DNA of 64,000 nt from Micromonospora halotolerans (GTDB lineage: Bacteria; Actinomycetota; Actinomycetes; Mycobacteriales; Micromonosporaceae). This document shows, one piece after another, positions 8,839-17,845 of the stretch. The notes below the pieces were generated by a model. The model searched no databases. It had not been told where the DNA came from and saw only the letters and a program-made list of their open reading frames with translations. Both the position numbers and the translations under genes were made by a program. Each line of letters begins with the position of its first letter. The stretch's first letter is position 1. The stretch spans positions 5,456,001-5,520,000 of the forward strand of contig NZ_CP134876.1 in NCBI RefSeq assembly GCF_032108445.1. Reading direction: 5' to 3'.

Positions 8839-8884
8839 GCAGGTCGCGCGGGCAGGGTGGCCCGCGTGACTACGGGAGGTGGCC

Positions 8885-10237
8885 ATGTCACGGAGACTGC
8901 GGGCGACCGCGTTGGCCGGGGCGCTGACCCTGGCGATGAGCGGCTGCGGCGGAGTGGGCGGCGGGGGCGACTCCGGCGGCGGCAGCAGCAAGGGCAGCGG
9001 CGCCCTGAGCACCATGGGATTCGGTTTCTCGGACGAGATCGCCAAGACGCGGGTGGACGCCTTCAAGAAGGACCACCCGGACGTCCAGCTGAGCATCACC
9101 GAGGGCGCCTTCGACGAACAGCAGTTCCTCTCCGCGGTGGCCTCGGGCAATCCGCCGGACCTCGTGTACATGGACCGCAAGCTGATCGGCACGTACGCCA
9201 AGCGCGGCTCGATCCAGCCACTGACCGACTGCGTCGAGAAGCAGCAGATCGACATGGGGCAGTACCGGCAGGCCGCCAAGGACCAGGTCACCCTCGACGG
9301 CACGGTCTACGGCATCCCCGAGTTCTCCCAGGTGCGGGTGCTCTACCTCAACGAGACGGTGCTCAAGCAGGCCGGCCTCACCGCTGACGACGTGAACCTC
9401 GCCGACTGGGCGAGCCTCCCGGCGGTCAACACGAAGCTCACCAAGGTCTCCGGCGGGCGGCTCAGCCGGATCGGCATCGACCCGAAGATCCCGGAGTTCC
9501 TGCCGATGTGGGCCAAGGCCGACGGCGCCGAGATGATCTCGGCGGACGGCGCCAAGGCCAACCTGACCGACCCGAAGGTGGTCGAGGCGCTGACCACCGG
9601 CATCAAGCTCATCCAGGACCAGGGCGGTTGGGGCAAGTTCAAGTCCTTCCGGGACACGTTCGACTTCTTCGGCGCCGAGAACCCGCTCGCCAAGAACCAG
9701 ATCGCCGCGTGGCCCATGGAGGACTGGTTCCTCAACCAGGCCGCCAAGAACAGCCCCAAGGCCGAGCTGGTGGTGAAGCCCTTCGTGGACCGGCAGGGCA
9801 AGCCGCTGACCATGTCCTCCGGCCAGGCTTGGGTGCTCACCAAGGGGGCGAAGAACCCGGAGGCGGCCTGCGCCTTCGTCAAGCAGATGACCGCCACCGA
9901 CACGTGGTTCGCCGCCGCCAAGGCGCGGGCCGAGGCGCGCAAGGCCGCCAACCTGCCGTTCACCGGCGTCTGGACCGGCAACACCGCCGCCGACAAGAAG
10001 ATCTTCGACGAGCTGTACCGGCCGACCGGCAACAAGCGCTTCGACGACGCGGTGGCCACCATCCGGGCGGCCCAGGACACCGCGTTCGCCATCCCCGCTT
10101 CGCCGGCCGGCGCCGAGTTCGACAAGGCCTGGACCGACGCGGTGAACCGGGTGCTCTCCGGCCAGGCGCAGCCGGCCGAGGCGCTGGCCCGGGCCCAGCA
10201 GGAGGCGACCGCCGCGCTGGACAAGGCCGCGGGCTGA
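8885..10237 (+). CDS. sugar ABC transporter substrate-binding lipoprotein
   Basis: 450-residue family 1 solute-binding protein. Signal peptide with lipobox AMSGC (Cys at residue 21), then a Gly/Ser linker. Features of carbohydrate binders: VDAFKKDHPDVQLSI near the N-terminus, AVASGNPPDLVYMDR, YGIPEFSQVRVLYLNE, and a C-terminal GGKPL/WVLTKGAKNPEAA-like region. ATG 8885 follows GGGAGG at 8874-8879 at good spacing; an in-frame GTG at 8879 overlaps that site and was rejected. It heads a three-gene operon with two permeases. Sugar specificity cannot be read. Confidence 0.9.
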   Translation: MSRRLRATALAGALTLAMSGCGGVGGGGDSGGGSSKGSGALSTMGFGFSDEIAKTRVDAFKKDHPDVQLSITEGAFDEQQFLSAVASGNPPDLVYMDRKLIGTYAKRGSIQPLTDCVEKQQIDMGQYRQAAKDQVTLDGTVYGIPEFSQVRVLYLNETVLKQAGLTADDVNLADWASLPAVNTKLTKVSGGRLSRIGIDPKIPEFLPMWAKADGAEMISADGAKANLTDPKVVEALTTGIKLIQDQGGWGKFKSFRDTFDFFGAENPLAKNQIAAWPMEDWFLNQAAKNSPKAELVVKPFVDRQGKPLTMSSGQAWVLTKGAKNPEAACAFVKQMTATDTWFAAAKARAEARKAANLPFTGVWTGNTAADKKIFDELYRPTGNKRFDDAVATIRAAQDTAFAIPASPAGAEFDKAWTDAVNRVLSGQAQPAEALARAQQEATAALDKAAG

Positions 10238-10245
10238 GCCCCGCC

Positions 10246-11196
10246 ATGGCCACCACCGTCACCCCTTCCGTCCCGGGCCGGCGGCGCCGCACGCCGCTGG
10301 CCCGGCGGGAGGCCCGCTGGGCGTACGTCTTCCTGGCGCCCTGGATCGTCGGGTTCCTGGTGCTCACCGCCGGCCCGATGGTCGCGAGCCTCTGGCTCAG
10401 CTTCACCGAGTACGACGTCATCAACGCGCCGCGCTGGAGCGGGCTGGACAACTACCGGCAGCTCGTGTCGGACCCCCAGGTGGCCCGCAGCCTCGGCAAC
10501 ACCGTCTACTACACGGCGCTGCACGTGCCGCTGGTGATGCTGATCTCGCTGGGGCTGGCGCTGCTGCTCAAGCGGGTCGGCCGCTGGCAGGGCTTCTTCC
10601 GTACCGTGTTCTACCTGCCGGTGATGACCCCGGCGGTGGCGGTCGGCATCCTCTTCCTGCTGCTGCTCAACACCCAGGACGGCCTGATCAACCGCGGCCT
10701 GGCGCTGCTCGGGATCGACGGTCCGAGCTGGACCACCGACCCGGACTGGGTGATGCCCGGGATCGTGCTGATGAGCCTCTGGAGCCTCGGCTCCACGGTG
10801 ATCATCTACCTGGCCGCGTTGCAGAACGTACCCCGGGACCTGTACGAGGCCGCCGACCTCGACGGGGCCGGCGCGTGGGCGCGGTTCCGCCACGTGACCC
10901 TGCCGATGATCTCCGGGTCGCTCTTCTTCACGTTGATCGTCAACACCATCGCCTCGCTGCAGATGTTCACCGAGGTCTACACCATGTACTTCGGGAACCG
11001 GCAGACCCAGAACTCGTTCGACAGCGACGCGGCCTCGTTCTACGTGATCTATCTGTTCCAGCAGGCGTTCCAGTTCCTGCACATGGGCTTCGCCTCGGCG
11101 ATGGCCTGGCTGCTCTTCCTGATCATCCTGATCATCACGGCCGTGCAGGTGAAGCTGAGCAACCGGTTCGTCTACTACGAGGGGGAGGACCGGTGA
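10246..11196 (+). CDS. sugar ABC transporter permease, MalF type
   Basis: 316-residue membrane protein with six predicted helices. The first is AYVFLAPWIVGFLVLTAGPM, with the usual LSFTEYD following. The EAA docking loop reads LYEAADLDGAGAWARFRHVTLPMISGSLFF. The ATG at 10246 is nine bases after the binding-protein stop. The stop overlaps the next permease start by four bases. It forms a heterodimer with that permease. No ATPase gene is in this operon; CUT1 systems in streptomycetes share the MsiK ATPase, and the same is likely here. Confidence 0.93.
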   Translation: MATTVTPSVPGRRRRTPLARREARWAYVFLAPWIVGFLVLTAGPMVASLWLSFTEYDVINAPRWSGLDNYRQLVSDPQVARSLGNTVYYTALHVPLVMLISLGLALLLKRVGRWQGFFRTVFYLPVMTPAVAVGILFLLLLNTQDGLINRGLALLGIDGPSWTTDPDWVMPGIVLMSLWSLGSTVIIYLAALQNVPRDLYEAADLDGAGAWARFRHVTLPMISGSLFFTLIVNTIASLQMFTEVYTMYFGNRQTQNSFDSDAASFYVIYLFQQAFQFLHMGFASAMAWLLFLIILIITAVQVKLSNRFVYYEGEDR

Positions 11197-12116
11197 CCAC
11201 GACGAGTCAGCCGGTGGGCACCGGCGTCACGAGCACGGTGGTGGCGCCGGTGGCGGCGCCCCGGCCGGCCGCCGAGGACGAGAGCGGGCGGCCGCGCTGG
11301 CAGCGGATCCTGTTCGTCGTCGCCCTGGTGGGCGCGGCGGTGATCTTCATGCTGCCGTTCGTCTGGCTGGTCAGTGCCTCGCTGCGCCCCCGGGAGTACG
11401 TCTTCGCCCCCGGCTTCCTGCCCACGCCGTTCGCCCCGGACAACTACGCCGAGGCCTGGCAGGCCATGCCGCTGCTCACCTGGCTGTTCAACAGCGTGGT
11501 CGTCGGTGTGGCGGCGGCCGCCGCGGCGACGCTGTCCAGCGCCTGGGTGGCGTTCGGGTTCGCGTACTTCCGCTTCCCCGGCCGGAACCTGCTCTTCGGC
11601 CTGGTACTCGCCACCATGATGCTGCCGTTCGCGGTCACCATGATCCCGACCTACCTGATCTGGAACCGCCTCGGCTTCATCGACACCCAGGTGCCGCTCT
11701 GGGCCGGCAACCTCTTCGGCTCGGCGTTCTACATCTTCCTGCTGCGGCAGTTCTTCCTGTCCCTGCCCCGGGAGTACTTCGAGGCGGCCCGGGTGGACGG
11801 GGCGAGCTACCCGCAGCTGTTCTGGCGGATGGCCTTCCCGCTGATCCGCCCGGCGCTGCTGGTGGCGTTCGTCTTCGAGTTCAAGGCGAGCTGGACGGAC
11901 CTGATCAAGCCGCTCATCTACCTGCGCAACGAGCAGCTCTACACCCTGCCCCGCGGGCTCAAGGTGATCCTCGACCGGTTCGGGTACGGCGGCGAGCAGC
12001 AGTGGGAGATCGTCCTCGCCGGCAGCGTGATCGCCACCGTACCCATGATCGTTCTGTTCTTCCTGGCCCAGCGGCACTTCGTGGAGGGCATCGCCACCAC
12101 CGGCCGCAAGGGATGA
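11193..12116 (+). CDS. sugar ABC transporter permease, MalG type
   Basis: 307-residue partner permease starting at GTG within the GTGA overlap. An N-terminal cytoplasmic tail of about 35 residues is rich in Thr/Ala/Pro. The first helix is ILFVVALVGAAVIFMLPFVWLVSASL, then LRPREYVF. EAA loop: YFEAARVDGASYPQLFWRMAFPLIRPALL. C-terminus ends with AQRHFVEGIATTGRKG, a standard MalG-like end. Converges with the alpha/beta hydrolase gene six bases away. Confidence 0.93.
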   Translation: MTTTSQPVGTGVTSTVVAPVAAPRPAAEDESGRPRWQRILFVVALVGAAVIFMLPFVWLVSASLRPREYVFAPGFLPTPFAPDNYAEAWQAMPLLTWLFNSVVVGVAAAAAATLSSAWVAFGFAYFRFPGRNLLFGLVLATMMLPFAVTMIPTYLIWNRLGFIDTQVPLWAGNLFGSAFYIFLLRQFFLSLPREYFEAARVDGASYPQLFWRMAFPLIRPALLVAFVFEFKASWTDLIKPLIYLRNEQLYTLPRGLKVILDRFGYGGEQQWEIVLAGSVIATVPMIVLFFLAQRHFVEGIATTGRKG

Positions 12117-12122
12117 CCGACC

Positions 12123-12956
12123 TCAGCCCGCCGGTTCGTCGAGGAACGCGAGGGTGACCGCGGCGAACAGCGGCGAGCTGAAGATGCTGTAGTGGGTCAG
12201 CCCGGGCAGGATGGCCAGCGCGTGCCCACCCTTGGGCCGGCCCTCGTTCCCCCAGCCGCCGTCGCGCAGGCCGCCGTCGAGCAGCTTGAAGACCTCCACG
12301 TAGTGGCTCGGCGGCGCCATGTCGGCGTCGGCGGCGACGATCAGCGTCGGCACCCGCAGGTTGCGGACCTCCTCGGTGAGGTCGAAGTCCTCCGCCATCA
12401 GCGCGCCGATCTTGTCGAGCAGCCGGGGGAAGTCCTCCGGGCGCGGCGCCACCCGCTGGTAGAGCTGGTACATCGGGGTGTCCTTCATGAACTCCGCGGC
12501 GGCGCCGGTCACCTGGCCCTGCTGCGCGCGCATCTCGGCGTAGATGGCGTCCGACCGGACGTGCGCGGACGCCGCGACGAGCCGGCCGAGCTTCTCCGGG
12601 TGGGCCACGGCGGCGCGCAGCGCCACCCCGCCGCCGAGCGAGTAGCCCACCAGGTCGGGCCGGTCCAGCCCGAGGTGGTCGATGAGCGCGGCGATGTCGT
12701 CGCCCATCGTCCGCAGGTCGAGCGGGCGGTCGACGTCGGCGGTGCGGCCGTGACCCTGCAGGTCGACGGCGATGACCTGGTGCCGGGCGGCCAGCGCGGG
12801 CAGCACCGGCCCGAACATCTCGCCCGACCCGAGCCCGCCGTGCAACAGGATCAGCGGGTGCCCGGTGCCGTGCGTCTCGTAGTAGAGGTTGATGCCGTTG
12901 ACCTCGGCGTATTGGCCGATGCCCGCGGCGTCGGTGGTCCAGTCGGTGGCGGTCAC
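12123..12956 (-). CDS. alpha/beta hydrolase
   Basis: 277-residue cytoplasmic hydrolase of the epoxide-hydrolase/haloperoxidase-like group. Oxyanion-hole motif LILLHGGLGSGEMF (residues 36-49), nucleophile elbow GYSLGG with Ser106, Asp probably in LIVAADADMAPP, and His in LPGLTHYSIF. All triad positions are present. GTG start at 12956 preceded by GGGAGGAG. Monocistronic, convergent with the sugar permease. Substrate unknown. Confidence 0.88.
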   Translation of the reverse strand: MTATDWTTDAAGIGQYAEVNGINLYYETHGTGHPLILLHGGLGSGEMFGPVLPALAARHQVIAVDLQGHGRTADVDRPLDLRTMGDDIAALIDHLGLDRPDLVGYSLGGGVALRAAVAHPEKLGRLVAASAHVRSDAIYAEMRAQQGQVTGAAAEFMKDTPMYQLYQRVAPRPEDFPRLLDKIGALMAEDFDLTEEVRNLRVPTLIVAADADMAPPSHYVEVFKLLDGGLRDGGWGNEGRPKGGHALAILPGLTHYSIFSSPLFAAVTLAFLDEPAG

Positions 12957-13078
12957 GGTGGCGCTCCTCCCGTCCGGGGATGGTGGCGGGTGGACCCCGA
13001 CGGCACCGGCCGCGAGGTCACGACTGCGGCCTCACCCTATGCAGCCGGAGCGGCCCCTCGCTGCCCCGCCGCGCCGGG

Positions 13079-13843
13079 TCAGGAGAAGTGCGTCCGCGGC
13101 CGGGCGAGGCGTTCCCCGTCCACGACCAGGTCGACCTTCTCGTTGTAGAAGGCCACCAGCCCGGCGATCGGCAGCAGTGCCGCGGTGGGGAAGTCGTACG
13201 ACCAGGCCAGGTCCGGGTGGACCCGGTCCCCGGCGCGCACCGACCAGTAGCCGCTGGTGCGGCCCTTGTACGGGCAGGCCGTCCGGGTCTGCGACGGCAC
13301 CAGGTGTCGGAAGCGCACGTCCGTGCGGCTCAGGTAGTAGCGGGTCGGCAGGCCGGTCTCGAAGACCAGCACCGGCGAGGTCGACTCGGCCAGCACCGTC
13401 CCGTCCAGTTCGACCCGGACGTGCCGGGTGGAGCGCAGCGCGTCCACCCGGGAGTACGGGCTGCGCGGGTGCACGAAGACCTCCTCGTCCTCCTCGAACC
13501 AGGCGTCCAGCGCCGACCAGTCGAAGCGGATCGTGTCCGCCAGCCCGGGCGGCGCGTCGGCGCCGTACCACCGGGCGCAGCCGGCCCGGGTGACCTCGCC
13601 GACCCGCAGTCCGTGCAGCCGCGCGGCGCCACGCCGGGTCTCCTCGGTGCGTCCCTCGTCGACCAGCAGGCCCGGGCGCACGTCGGCCGCCGGCACGTAG
13701 TACTGCGGATAGGGCGGCCACTCCCAGACGTACCGGGCGCGGGTGGTGTCCAGCACCAGCTCGCCGGCCAGGAAGGCGCGGATCCGGCGGGGCGCCGGCT
13801 CGATCCGGCCGACCTCGGCGGCCGGCCGCGGGTAGTCGGACAC
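13079..13843 (-). CDS. DUF427 domain protein (two tandem repeats)
   Basis: 254-residue cytoplasmic protein made of two DUF427 units. Unit 1 (about 10-125) has RIRAFLAGELVLDTTRARYVWEWPPYPQYYVP. Unit 2 (about 135-250) has VRVELDGTVLAESTSPVLVFETGLPTRYYLSR, then TACPYKGRTSGYWSV and the closing GLVAFYNEKVDLVVDGERL. The second unit is the better conserved one. The fold is a small beta-barrel, function unknown. GTG start with GGGAGGAG upstream. Confidence 0.85.
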   Translation of the reverse strand: MSDYPRPAAEVGRIEPAPRRIRAFLAGELVLDTTRARYVWEWPPYPQYYVPAADVRPGLLVDEGRTEETRRGAARLHGLRVGEVTRAGCARWYGADAPPGLADTIRFDWSALDAWFEEDEEVFVHPRSPYSRVDALRSTRHVRVELDGTVLAESTSPVLVFETGLPTRYYLSRTDVRFRHLVPSQTRTACPYKGRTSGYWSVRAGDRVHPDLAWSYDFPTAALLPIAGLVAFYNEKVDLVVDGERLARPRTHFS

Positions 13844-13956
13844 GGTGTCTCCTCCCGGTGAAAATGTGCGGCGGACGGTTCAACGAGCCGATGTGACCTG
13901 GGGCACCTTCGGTGGCGGCGGGAATGAGATCGGCCGTCGGGGATTTGCTGCCAGGT

Positions 13957-15234
13957 GTGACCACTGCGCAGTCCACACCCGCCCCGACCGTCGAGACACC
14001 CGGTGACCTGATGAGCCGCGGGCAGCAGCTGCGCCTCGTGCTGGTGCTCGGCTCACTCATCGCGATCGGGCCGCTGACCATCGACATGTACCTGCCCGCG
14101 CTGCCCGCCATCACCGCCGACCTGGAGACCACCTCGGCGGCCGTGCAGCTCACCCTCACCGGCACCCTCGCCGGGCTGGCCCTCGGTCAACTGCTGATCG
14201 GCCCGCTCTCCGACGCGGTGGGCCGGCGCCTGCCGCTGCTCGCCGGGATCGCGCTGCACATCCTGGCCTCGCTGCTCTGCGTGGTCGCGCCGACCGTCCA
14301 GGTGGTGGGCGTGCTCCGGGTGCTCCAGGGGCTGGGCGTGGCGGCCACCTCGGTGGTCGCGATGGCCGTGGTCCGCGACCTGTTCAGCGGCGCCGCCTTC
14401 GCCCGGCTGTTCTCCCGGCTCATGCTGGTGATGGGCGCGGCGCCGATCCTCGCGCCCACCCTCGGCTCCGCGCTGCTCCGCTGGTCGGACTGGCGGGGCG
14501 TGTTCGTGGCCCTCGCCGTCTTCGGGCTCCTGCTGGTCGTGGTCGCGGCGGTCGGGCTCCGGGAGACCCTGCCGCCGGAGCGCCGCCGGCACGGCGGCGT
14601 CGCCGCCGTCGGCCGGGACTACCGTGCGCTGCTGCGGGACCGGACGTTCGTCGGACTCGTGCTGGTCGCCGGGCTCGCCATGGCGGCGCTGTTCGCGTAC
14701 GTGGCCGGGTCGTCGTTCGTCTTCCAGCAGCGGTACGGGCTGGACGAGCAGCAGTTCGGGCTGGCGTTCGGCGCCGGCGCGGTCGGGCTCATCACCGCCA
14801 CCCAGCTCAACGTGCGACTGCTGCGCCGGTACACCCCGCAGCGGATCCTGGTCGCCGCGCTCACCGTCGGCACCGGGGCCGGGCTGGTGCTGGTGAGCTT
14901 CGCCGCCACCGGCGTCGGCGGCCTGCCGGCCGTGCTGGCCTCCCTCTGGGTGGTGCTCGCCGCGGCCGGACTCGCCATGCCGAACGCGCCGGCCCTGGCG
15001 CTGTCCCGGCACGGCGAGGCGGCCGGCACCGCCGCCGCGTTGCTGGGCGCCGTCCAGTTCGGCGTCGGCGCGCTCGCCGCTCCGCTGGTGGGGGTGCTCG
15101 GCACCGGCAGCGTGGCGATGGCCGCGGTGGTCGCCGGTGGCATGGCGGTGGCCCTGGTCGTGCTGCTCACCGTGGTCCGGCCGGCGCGCCTGGCCGAGAT
15201 CGAGCCGGCTGCGGTCGCCGTCGCCGTGCACTGA
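13957..15234 (+). CDS. Bcr/CflA family multidrug efflux MFS transporter
   Basis: 425-residue, 12-helix major facilitator. The Bcr/CflA signature TIDMYLPALPAITADLETTSAAVQLTLTGTLAGLALGQLLIGPLSDAVGRRLPL covers helices 1-2 and the A-motif loop. A second conserved block is GVLRVLQGLGVAATSVVAMAVVRDL. Proton-driven drug export at the inner membrane is the family role. GTG 13957 was chosen; the open frame reaches 13912 and another possible start is ATG 14011 just before the first helix. Followed by a hairpin at 15245-15276. Confidence 0.88.
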   Translation: MTTAQSTPAPTVETPGDLMSRGQQLRLVLVLGSLIAIGPLTIDMYLPALPAITADLETTSAAVQLTLTGTLAGLALGQLLIGPLSDAVGRRLPLLAGIALHILASLLCVVAPTVQVVGVLRVLQGLGVAATSVVAMAVVRDLFSGAAFARLFSRLMLVMGAAPILAPTLGSALLRWSDWRGVFVALAVFGLLLVVVAAVGLRETLPPERRRHGGVAAVGRDYRALLRDRTFVGLVLVAGLAMAALFAYVAGSSFVFQQRYGLDEQQFGLAFGAGAVGLITATQLNVRLLRRYTPQRILVAALTVGTGAGLVLVSFAATGVGGLPAVLASLWVVLAAAGLAMPNAPALALSRHGEAAGTAAALLGAVQFGVGALAAPLVGVLGTGSVAMAAVVAGGMAVALVVLLTVVRPARLAEIEPAAVAVAVH

Positions 15235-15244
15235 CCCCGAGCGG

Positions 15245-15276
15245 CGGCCCGCCGTTGCCACTGCGGCGGCGGGCCG
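15245..15276 (+). terminator. hairpin after the MFS gene
   Basis: Perfect 10-bp inverted repeat CGGCCCGCCG/CGGCGGGCCG with a 12-base loop, 10 bases after the MFS stop. No U-tract. It probably marks the 3' end of that message and separates it from the kinase gene, which has its own -10 box at 15282-15287. Confidence 0.55.
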
Positions 15277-15281
15277 ACGGA

Positions 15282-15287
15282 TAGGGT
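15282..15287 (+). promoter_or_regulatory. -10 box for leaderless lipid-kinase mRNA
   Basis: TAGGGT ends 7 bases before the GTG at 15295, with no Shine-Dalgarno sequence between. Confidence 0.5.
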
Positions 15288-15294
15288 CGGGACC

Positions 15295-16224
15295 GTGCGG
15301 ACCAAGCAGGAGCTGGGGGCGGCGATCCGGGAGCGGCGGCGGGCGGCGCTGGTCGTCAACGCGCACTCCCGCCGGGGCCGGCGGCTCTACGACACCGTCC
15401 ACTCCCGACTGCTCGCGGCGGGCTTCGCACTGCTCGGCGCGTATCCGGTGCACCGGCCCGGCGAGCTGGACCGGGTGCTCGCCGAGGCCGCCGACCTCGG
15501 GCCGGACCTGCTGGTCGCGGGCGGCGGTGACGGCACCATCGGCGCGGCCGCCCGGCTGCTCGCCCACCGGGACATGGCGCTGGGCCTCCTGCCGCTGGGC
15601 ACCACCAACAACTTCGCCCGCACCGTCGGCGTCCCGCTCGACCTCGACGCCGCCGTCGGCCTGTTCACCGACGGCAAGGTGATCGACGTCGACCTGGGGC
15701 TCATCGGCGACACCCGGTTCACCAACCACGTCGGGATCGGGCTGTCGGCCGACATCATGCTGACCGCGCCGCCCCGGCTGAAACGGGTGGTCGGGCGACT
15801 CGCGTACCCGCTGACCGCGCTGGGGCTGCTGGCCCGGCACCGGCCGCTGCGGGTCACCGTGCGCGCCGAGGGGCGGGAGCACGGCTTCGACACCCACCAG
15901 GTGTACGTCGCCAACGGCGGCTTCCACGCCGGCCGGCCGATCACCGCGGACGCCAACGCCGACGACCGGCTGCTGGTCGCGTACCCGGTGGGCGGGCCGA
16001 CCCGGCGTGGCCTGCTGCGCGAGACGGCGCGCAACGCGGCCGCCGGGCACCGCCGGACCCTCGGTGACGAGCCGTTCCTGGCGGTCCGCCAGCTCTGGCT
16101 GGAGACGGACCGGCCCGCGCGGATCGAGGTCGACGGCGAGCCCTACGGTCAGACGCCGGTGCGCATCGGGCTCGACCCGAACGCGCTGCGCCTCATGGCC
16201 GCGGCGGACAGCCCGGACCACTGA
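15295..16224 (+). CDS. diacylglycerol/lipid kinase family protein (YegS-like)
   Basis: 309-residue cytoplasmic lipid kinase. The nucleotide-binding motif GGGDGT (residues 76-81) follows LVVNAHSRRGRRLYD, the N-terminal phosphate loop. The second motif LPLGTTNNFARTVGVP is present. The C-terminal beta-sandwich carries NGGFHAGRPITADANADDRLL and IEVDGEPYGQTPV, as in YegS and DgkB. Phosphorylates diacylglycerol or a related lipid; specificity unknown. Leaderless-type promoter upstream. Confidence 0.9.
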   Translation: MRTKQELGAAIRERRRAALVVNAHSRRGRRLYDTVHSRLLAAGFALLGAYPVHRPGELDRVLAEAADLGPDLLVAGGGDGTIGAAARLLAHRDMALGLLPLGTTNNFARTVGVPLDLDAAVGLFTDGKVIDVDLGLIGDTRFTNHVGIGLSADIMLTAPPRLKRVVGRLAYPLTALGLLARHRPLRVTVRAEGREHGFDTHQVYVANGGFHAGRPITADANADDRLLVAYPVGGPTRRGLLRETARNAAAGHRRTLGDEPFLAVRQLWLETDRPARIEVDGEPYGQTPVRIGLDPNALRLMAAADSPDH

Positions 16225-16228
16225 ACGG

Positions 16229-16498
16229 TCAGTCCCGGCGGTCCTCGTCCGGGGTCGGGATCTCCTGGTTCTGCTCCACCGCGTCGGCGGCCGTGAGGTC
16301 GCCGCGCACCGCGTCGGGCAGGCCGGTGGCGTCGCTGGGCGGGACCAGCACGCCCTGCTCGGCCAGGTCCGCCTCGGTCGCCTCGGGCACCGCGTCCGCG
16401 ATCGTGTCCGGCGGGCCGACCACCGTCTCGTCCTGCCGCTGCTCCTGCGCGTCGGCCTCCGGGGGCCGGCGCAGCGGATCCTCGTCGCCGATGCTCAT
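16229..16498 (-). CDS. small acidic hypothetical protein
   Basis: 89-residue, strongly acidic (Asp/Glu/Pro rich) protein with no membrane segment and no recognised domain; probably disordered. It reads in one frame with Micromonosporaceae codon use, ATG start, and stops four bases from the convergent lipid kinase. Same strand as the DUF2267 gene, 16 bases downstream of it, so probably co-transcribed. No function can be assigned. Confidence 0.6.
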   Translation of the reverse strand: MSIGDEDPLRRPPEADAQEQRQDETVVGPPDTIADAVPEATEADLAEQGVLVPPSDATGLPDAVRGDLTAADAVEQNQEIPTPDEDRRD

Positions 16499-16514
16499 CG
16501 CGGTCCCCGGCCCG

Positions 16515-16913
16515 TCACCGGCTGCGCTGGACGTACGGCGCGGTCTGGTCGGCCACCTCGCCGTACTCGGTGGGAAGCTGGGCGACCACGTCCTCGTAGC
16601 CGGCGGGGTCGACGGCGTCGCGGAGCACGTCGAACACGGCGGTCACCCCGTCCTTGGCCCGGTCCACGTCGACGTCGGCGCGCTCGCTGACCCGCTCCAC
16701 GAACGCGTCGAGCCCGAACCGCTCGCCGGTCTCGCTGCCGCCGAACGCGTACGCCCGCAGCGCCTCGGGGAGCCGGTCGGCCAGGTCCCGGGCCTCCCCG
16801 CCGTCGATCCGTTCCGCCAGTGTGGTCAACGTGGCTCTCGTGACGGCCGTGGCCTGCTCCGACGACATGCCGCAGCGCTTCGCCACCGCGCCGATGAACT
16901 CGTCCTGGTTCAC
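16515..16913 (-). CDS. DUF2267 domain protein
   Basis: 132-residue all-alpha protein. DUF2267 features: an N-terminal DEFIGAVAKRCGMSSEQATAVTRATLTTLAERI, followed by RDLADRLPEALRAY and a second half-repeat FVERVSERADVDVDRAKDGVTAVFDVLRDAV with AQLPTEY near the end. Function unknown; family genes often lie by stress-response genes. GTG 16913 chosen because GAGGGAGG sits 7 bases upstream; the frame is open far beyond it but that part overlaps the L,D-transpeptidase gene. Confidence 0.82.
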   Translation of the reverse strand: MNQDEFIGAVAKRCGMSSEQATAVTRATLTTLAERIDGGEARDLADRLPEALRAYAFGGSETGERFGLDAFVERVSERADVDVDRAKDGVTAVFDVLRDAVDPAGYEDVVAQLPTEYGEVADQTAPYVQRSR

Positions 16914-16976
16914 CTCGACGCCTCCCTCTCGGCTGGAAGATGCCGTCTTCCCGCGCTCCGCCGCCGCAAACGATCC

Positions 16977-17002
16977 GGCGGCCCCGGCGCACCGGGGCCG
17001 CC
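16977..17002 (-). terminator. strong hairpin after the L,D-transpeptidase gene
   Basis: Perfect 11-bp stem (16977-16987 with 16992-17002), 4-base loop, starting 12 bases after the transpeptidase stop on the minus strand. No run of U. Likely terminator. Confidence 0.65.
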
Positions 17003-17014
17003 GTCGACCGACCG

Positions 17015-17764
17015 TCAGCGGTAGACGTGCACCGGCGTGCCGATGCGGATGGTGGCCCAGAGCCGGTCCATCGCGGGGACGGGCACCCGGACGCACCCGT
17101 GGCTGGCCGGGTAGGTGGGCACGGAGGTGGCGCCGTGCACCGCGTAGCCCCGGTAGAAGTAGTTCGGCCGCCACAGCAGGCCGAGGTCGCTCTGCCGCCA
17201 GCCGTCGATGCGCCGCTGCACCGTCCAGTTGCCGGTCGGCGTGGGGGTGCTGGCCTTGCCGCTGGAGGCGTCCAGGATGCGGACCACCACCCCGTTCCTG
17301 GCCAGGTAGACCACCTGCCGGGCGAGGTTGGCCTCCACCGAGTAGCCGGGGTGGGTGTACTTCGGTTTCGGGACGACCGGACGGTCGAGCGCCGCCCAGG
17401 TGCGCGGCCCCACGATGCCGTCGCGGGCCAGGCCGTTGACCTTCTGGAAGGCGACGACCGCGTGGTGCGTGGACGGCCCGAAGATGCCGTCCACCCCGCC
17501 CACGTCGTAGCGCAGGGCGGTGAGCCGCGCCTGCAGCGTGGTGACCGCGGCGCCCCGGGAGCCCTGCCGCAGGGTCGGCCTGCTGGTGGCGGCGAGCGTG
17601 ACGGCCGTGGCGGTGACCGGGGCGGCCGACGCGGCCGGGGCGGCCGACGCCGGGGCGGCGGTGGCCGGGCCGGCCGCGCCGGCCAGGCCGGCGGCGACCA
17701 GGAGGGCCGTCCCGAACACGGCGGGATGGCGGTGGCGCCTGGTGTGTGACGAGACGGGAATCAT
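17015..17764 (-). CDS. L,D-transpeptidase with peptidoglycan-binding domain
   Basis: 249-residue exported cell-wall enzyme that forms 3-3 cross-links or anchors proteins to peptidoglycan. Signal peptide with hydrophobic FGTALLVAAGLAGAAG and cleavage near ATAAPA (about residue 36). A PG_binding_1 repeat (RQGSRGAAVTTLQARLTALRYDVGGVDGIFG, about 65-110) is followed by the YkuD catalytic domain. The active site is complete: HGATSVPTY then SHGCVRVP, with H210, H222 and catalytic Cys224. ATG start at 17764; GGGAGGG lies upstream. A strong hairpin follows the gene. Confidence 0.93.
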   Translation of the reverse strand: MIPVSSHTRRHRHPAVFGTALLVAAGLAGAAGPATAAPASAAPAASAAPVTATAVTLAATSRPTLRQGSRGAAVTTLQARLTALRYDVGGVDGIFGPSTHHAVVAFQKVNGLARDGIVGPRTWAALDRPVVPKPKYTHPGYSVEANLARQVVYLARNGVVVRILDASSGKASTPTPTGNWTVQRRIDGWRQSDLGLLWRPNYFYRGYAVHGATSVPTYPASHGCVRVPVPAMDRLWATIRIGTPVHVYR

Positions 17765-17845
17765 CGTCCCTCCCTTCCGAACTCCTACCCGGAAGGTAGT
17801 TCGCGGAAGGGGAAAAGTCTGCGCCTTCGTCCGGTTCCGGCCCGA

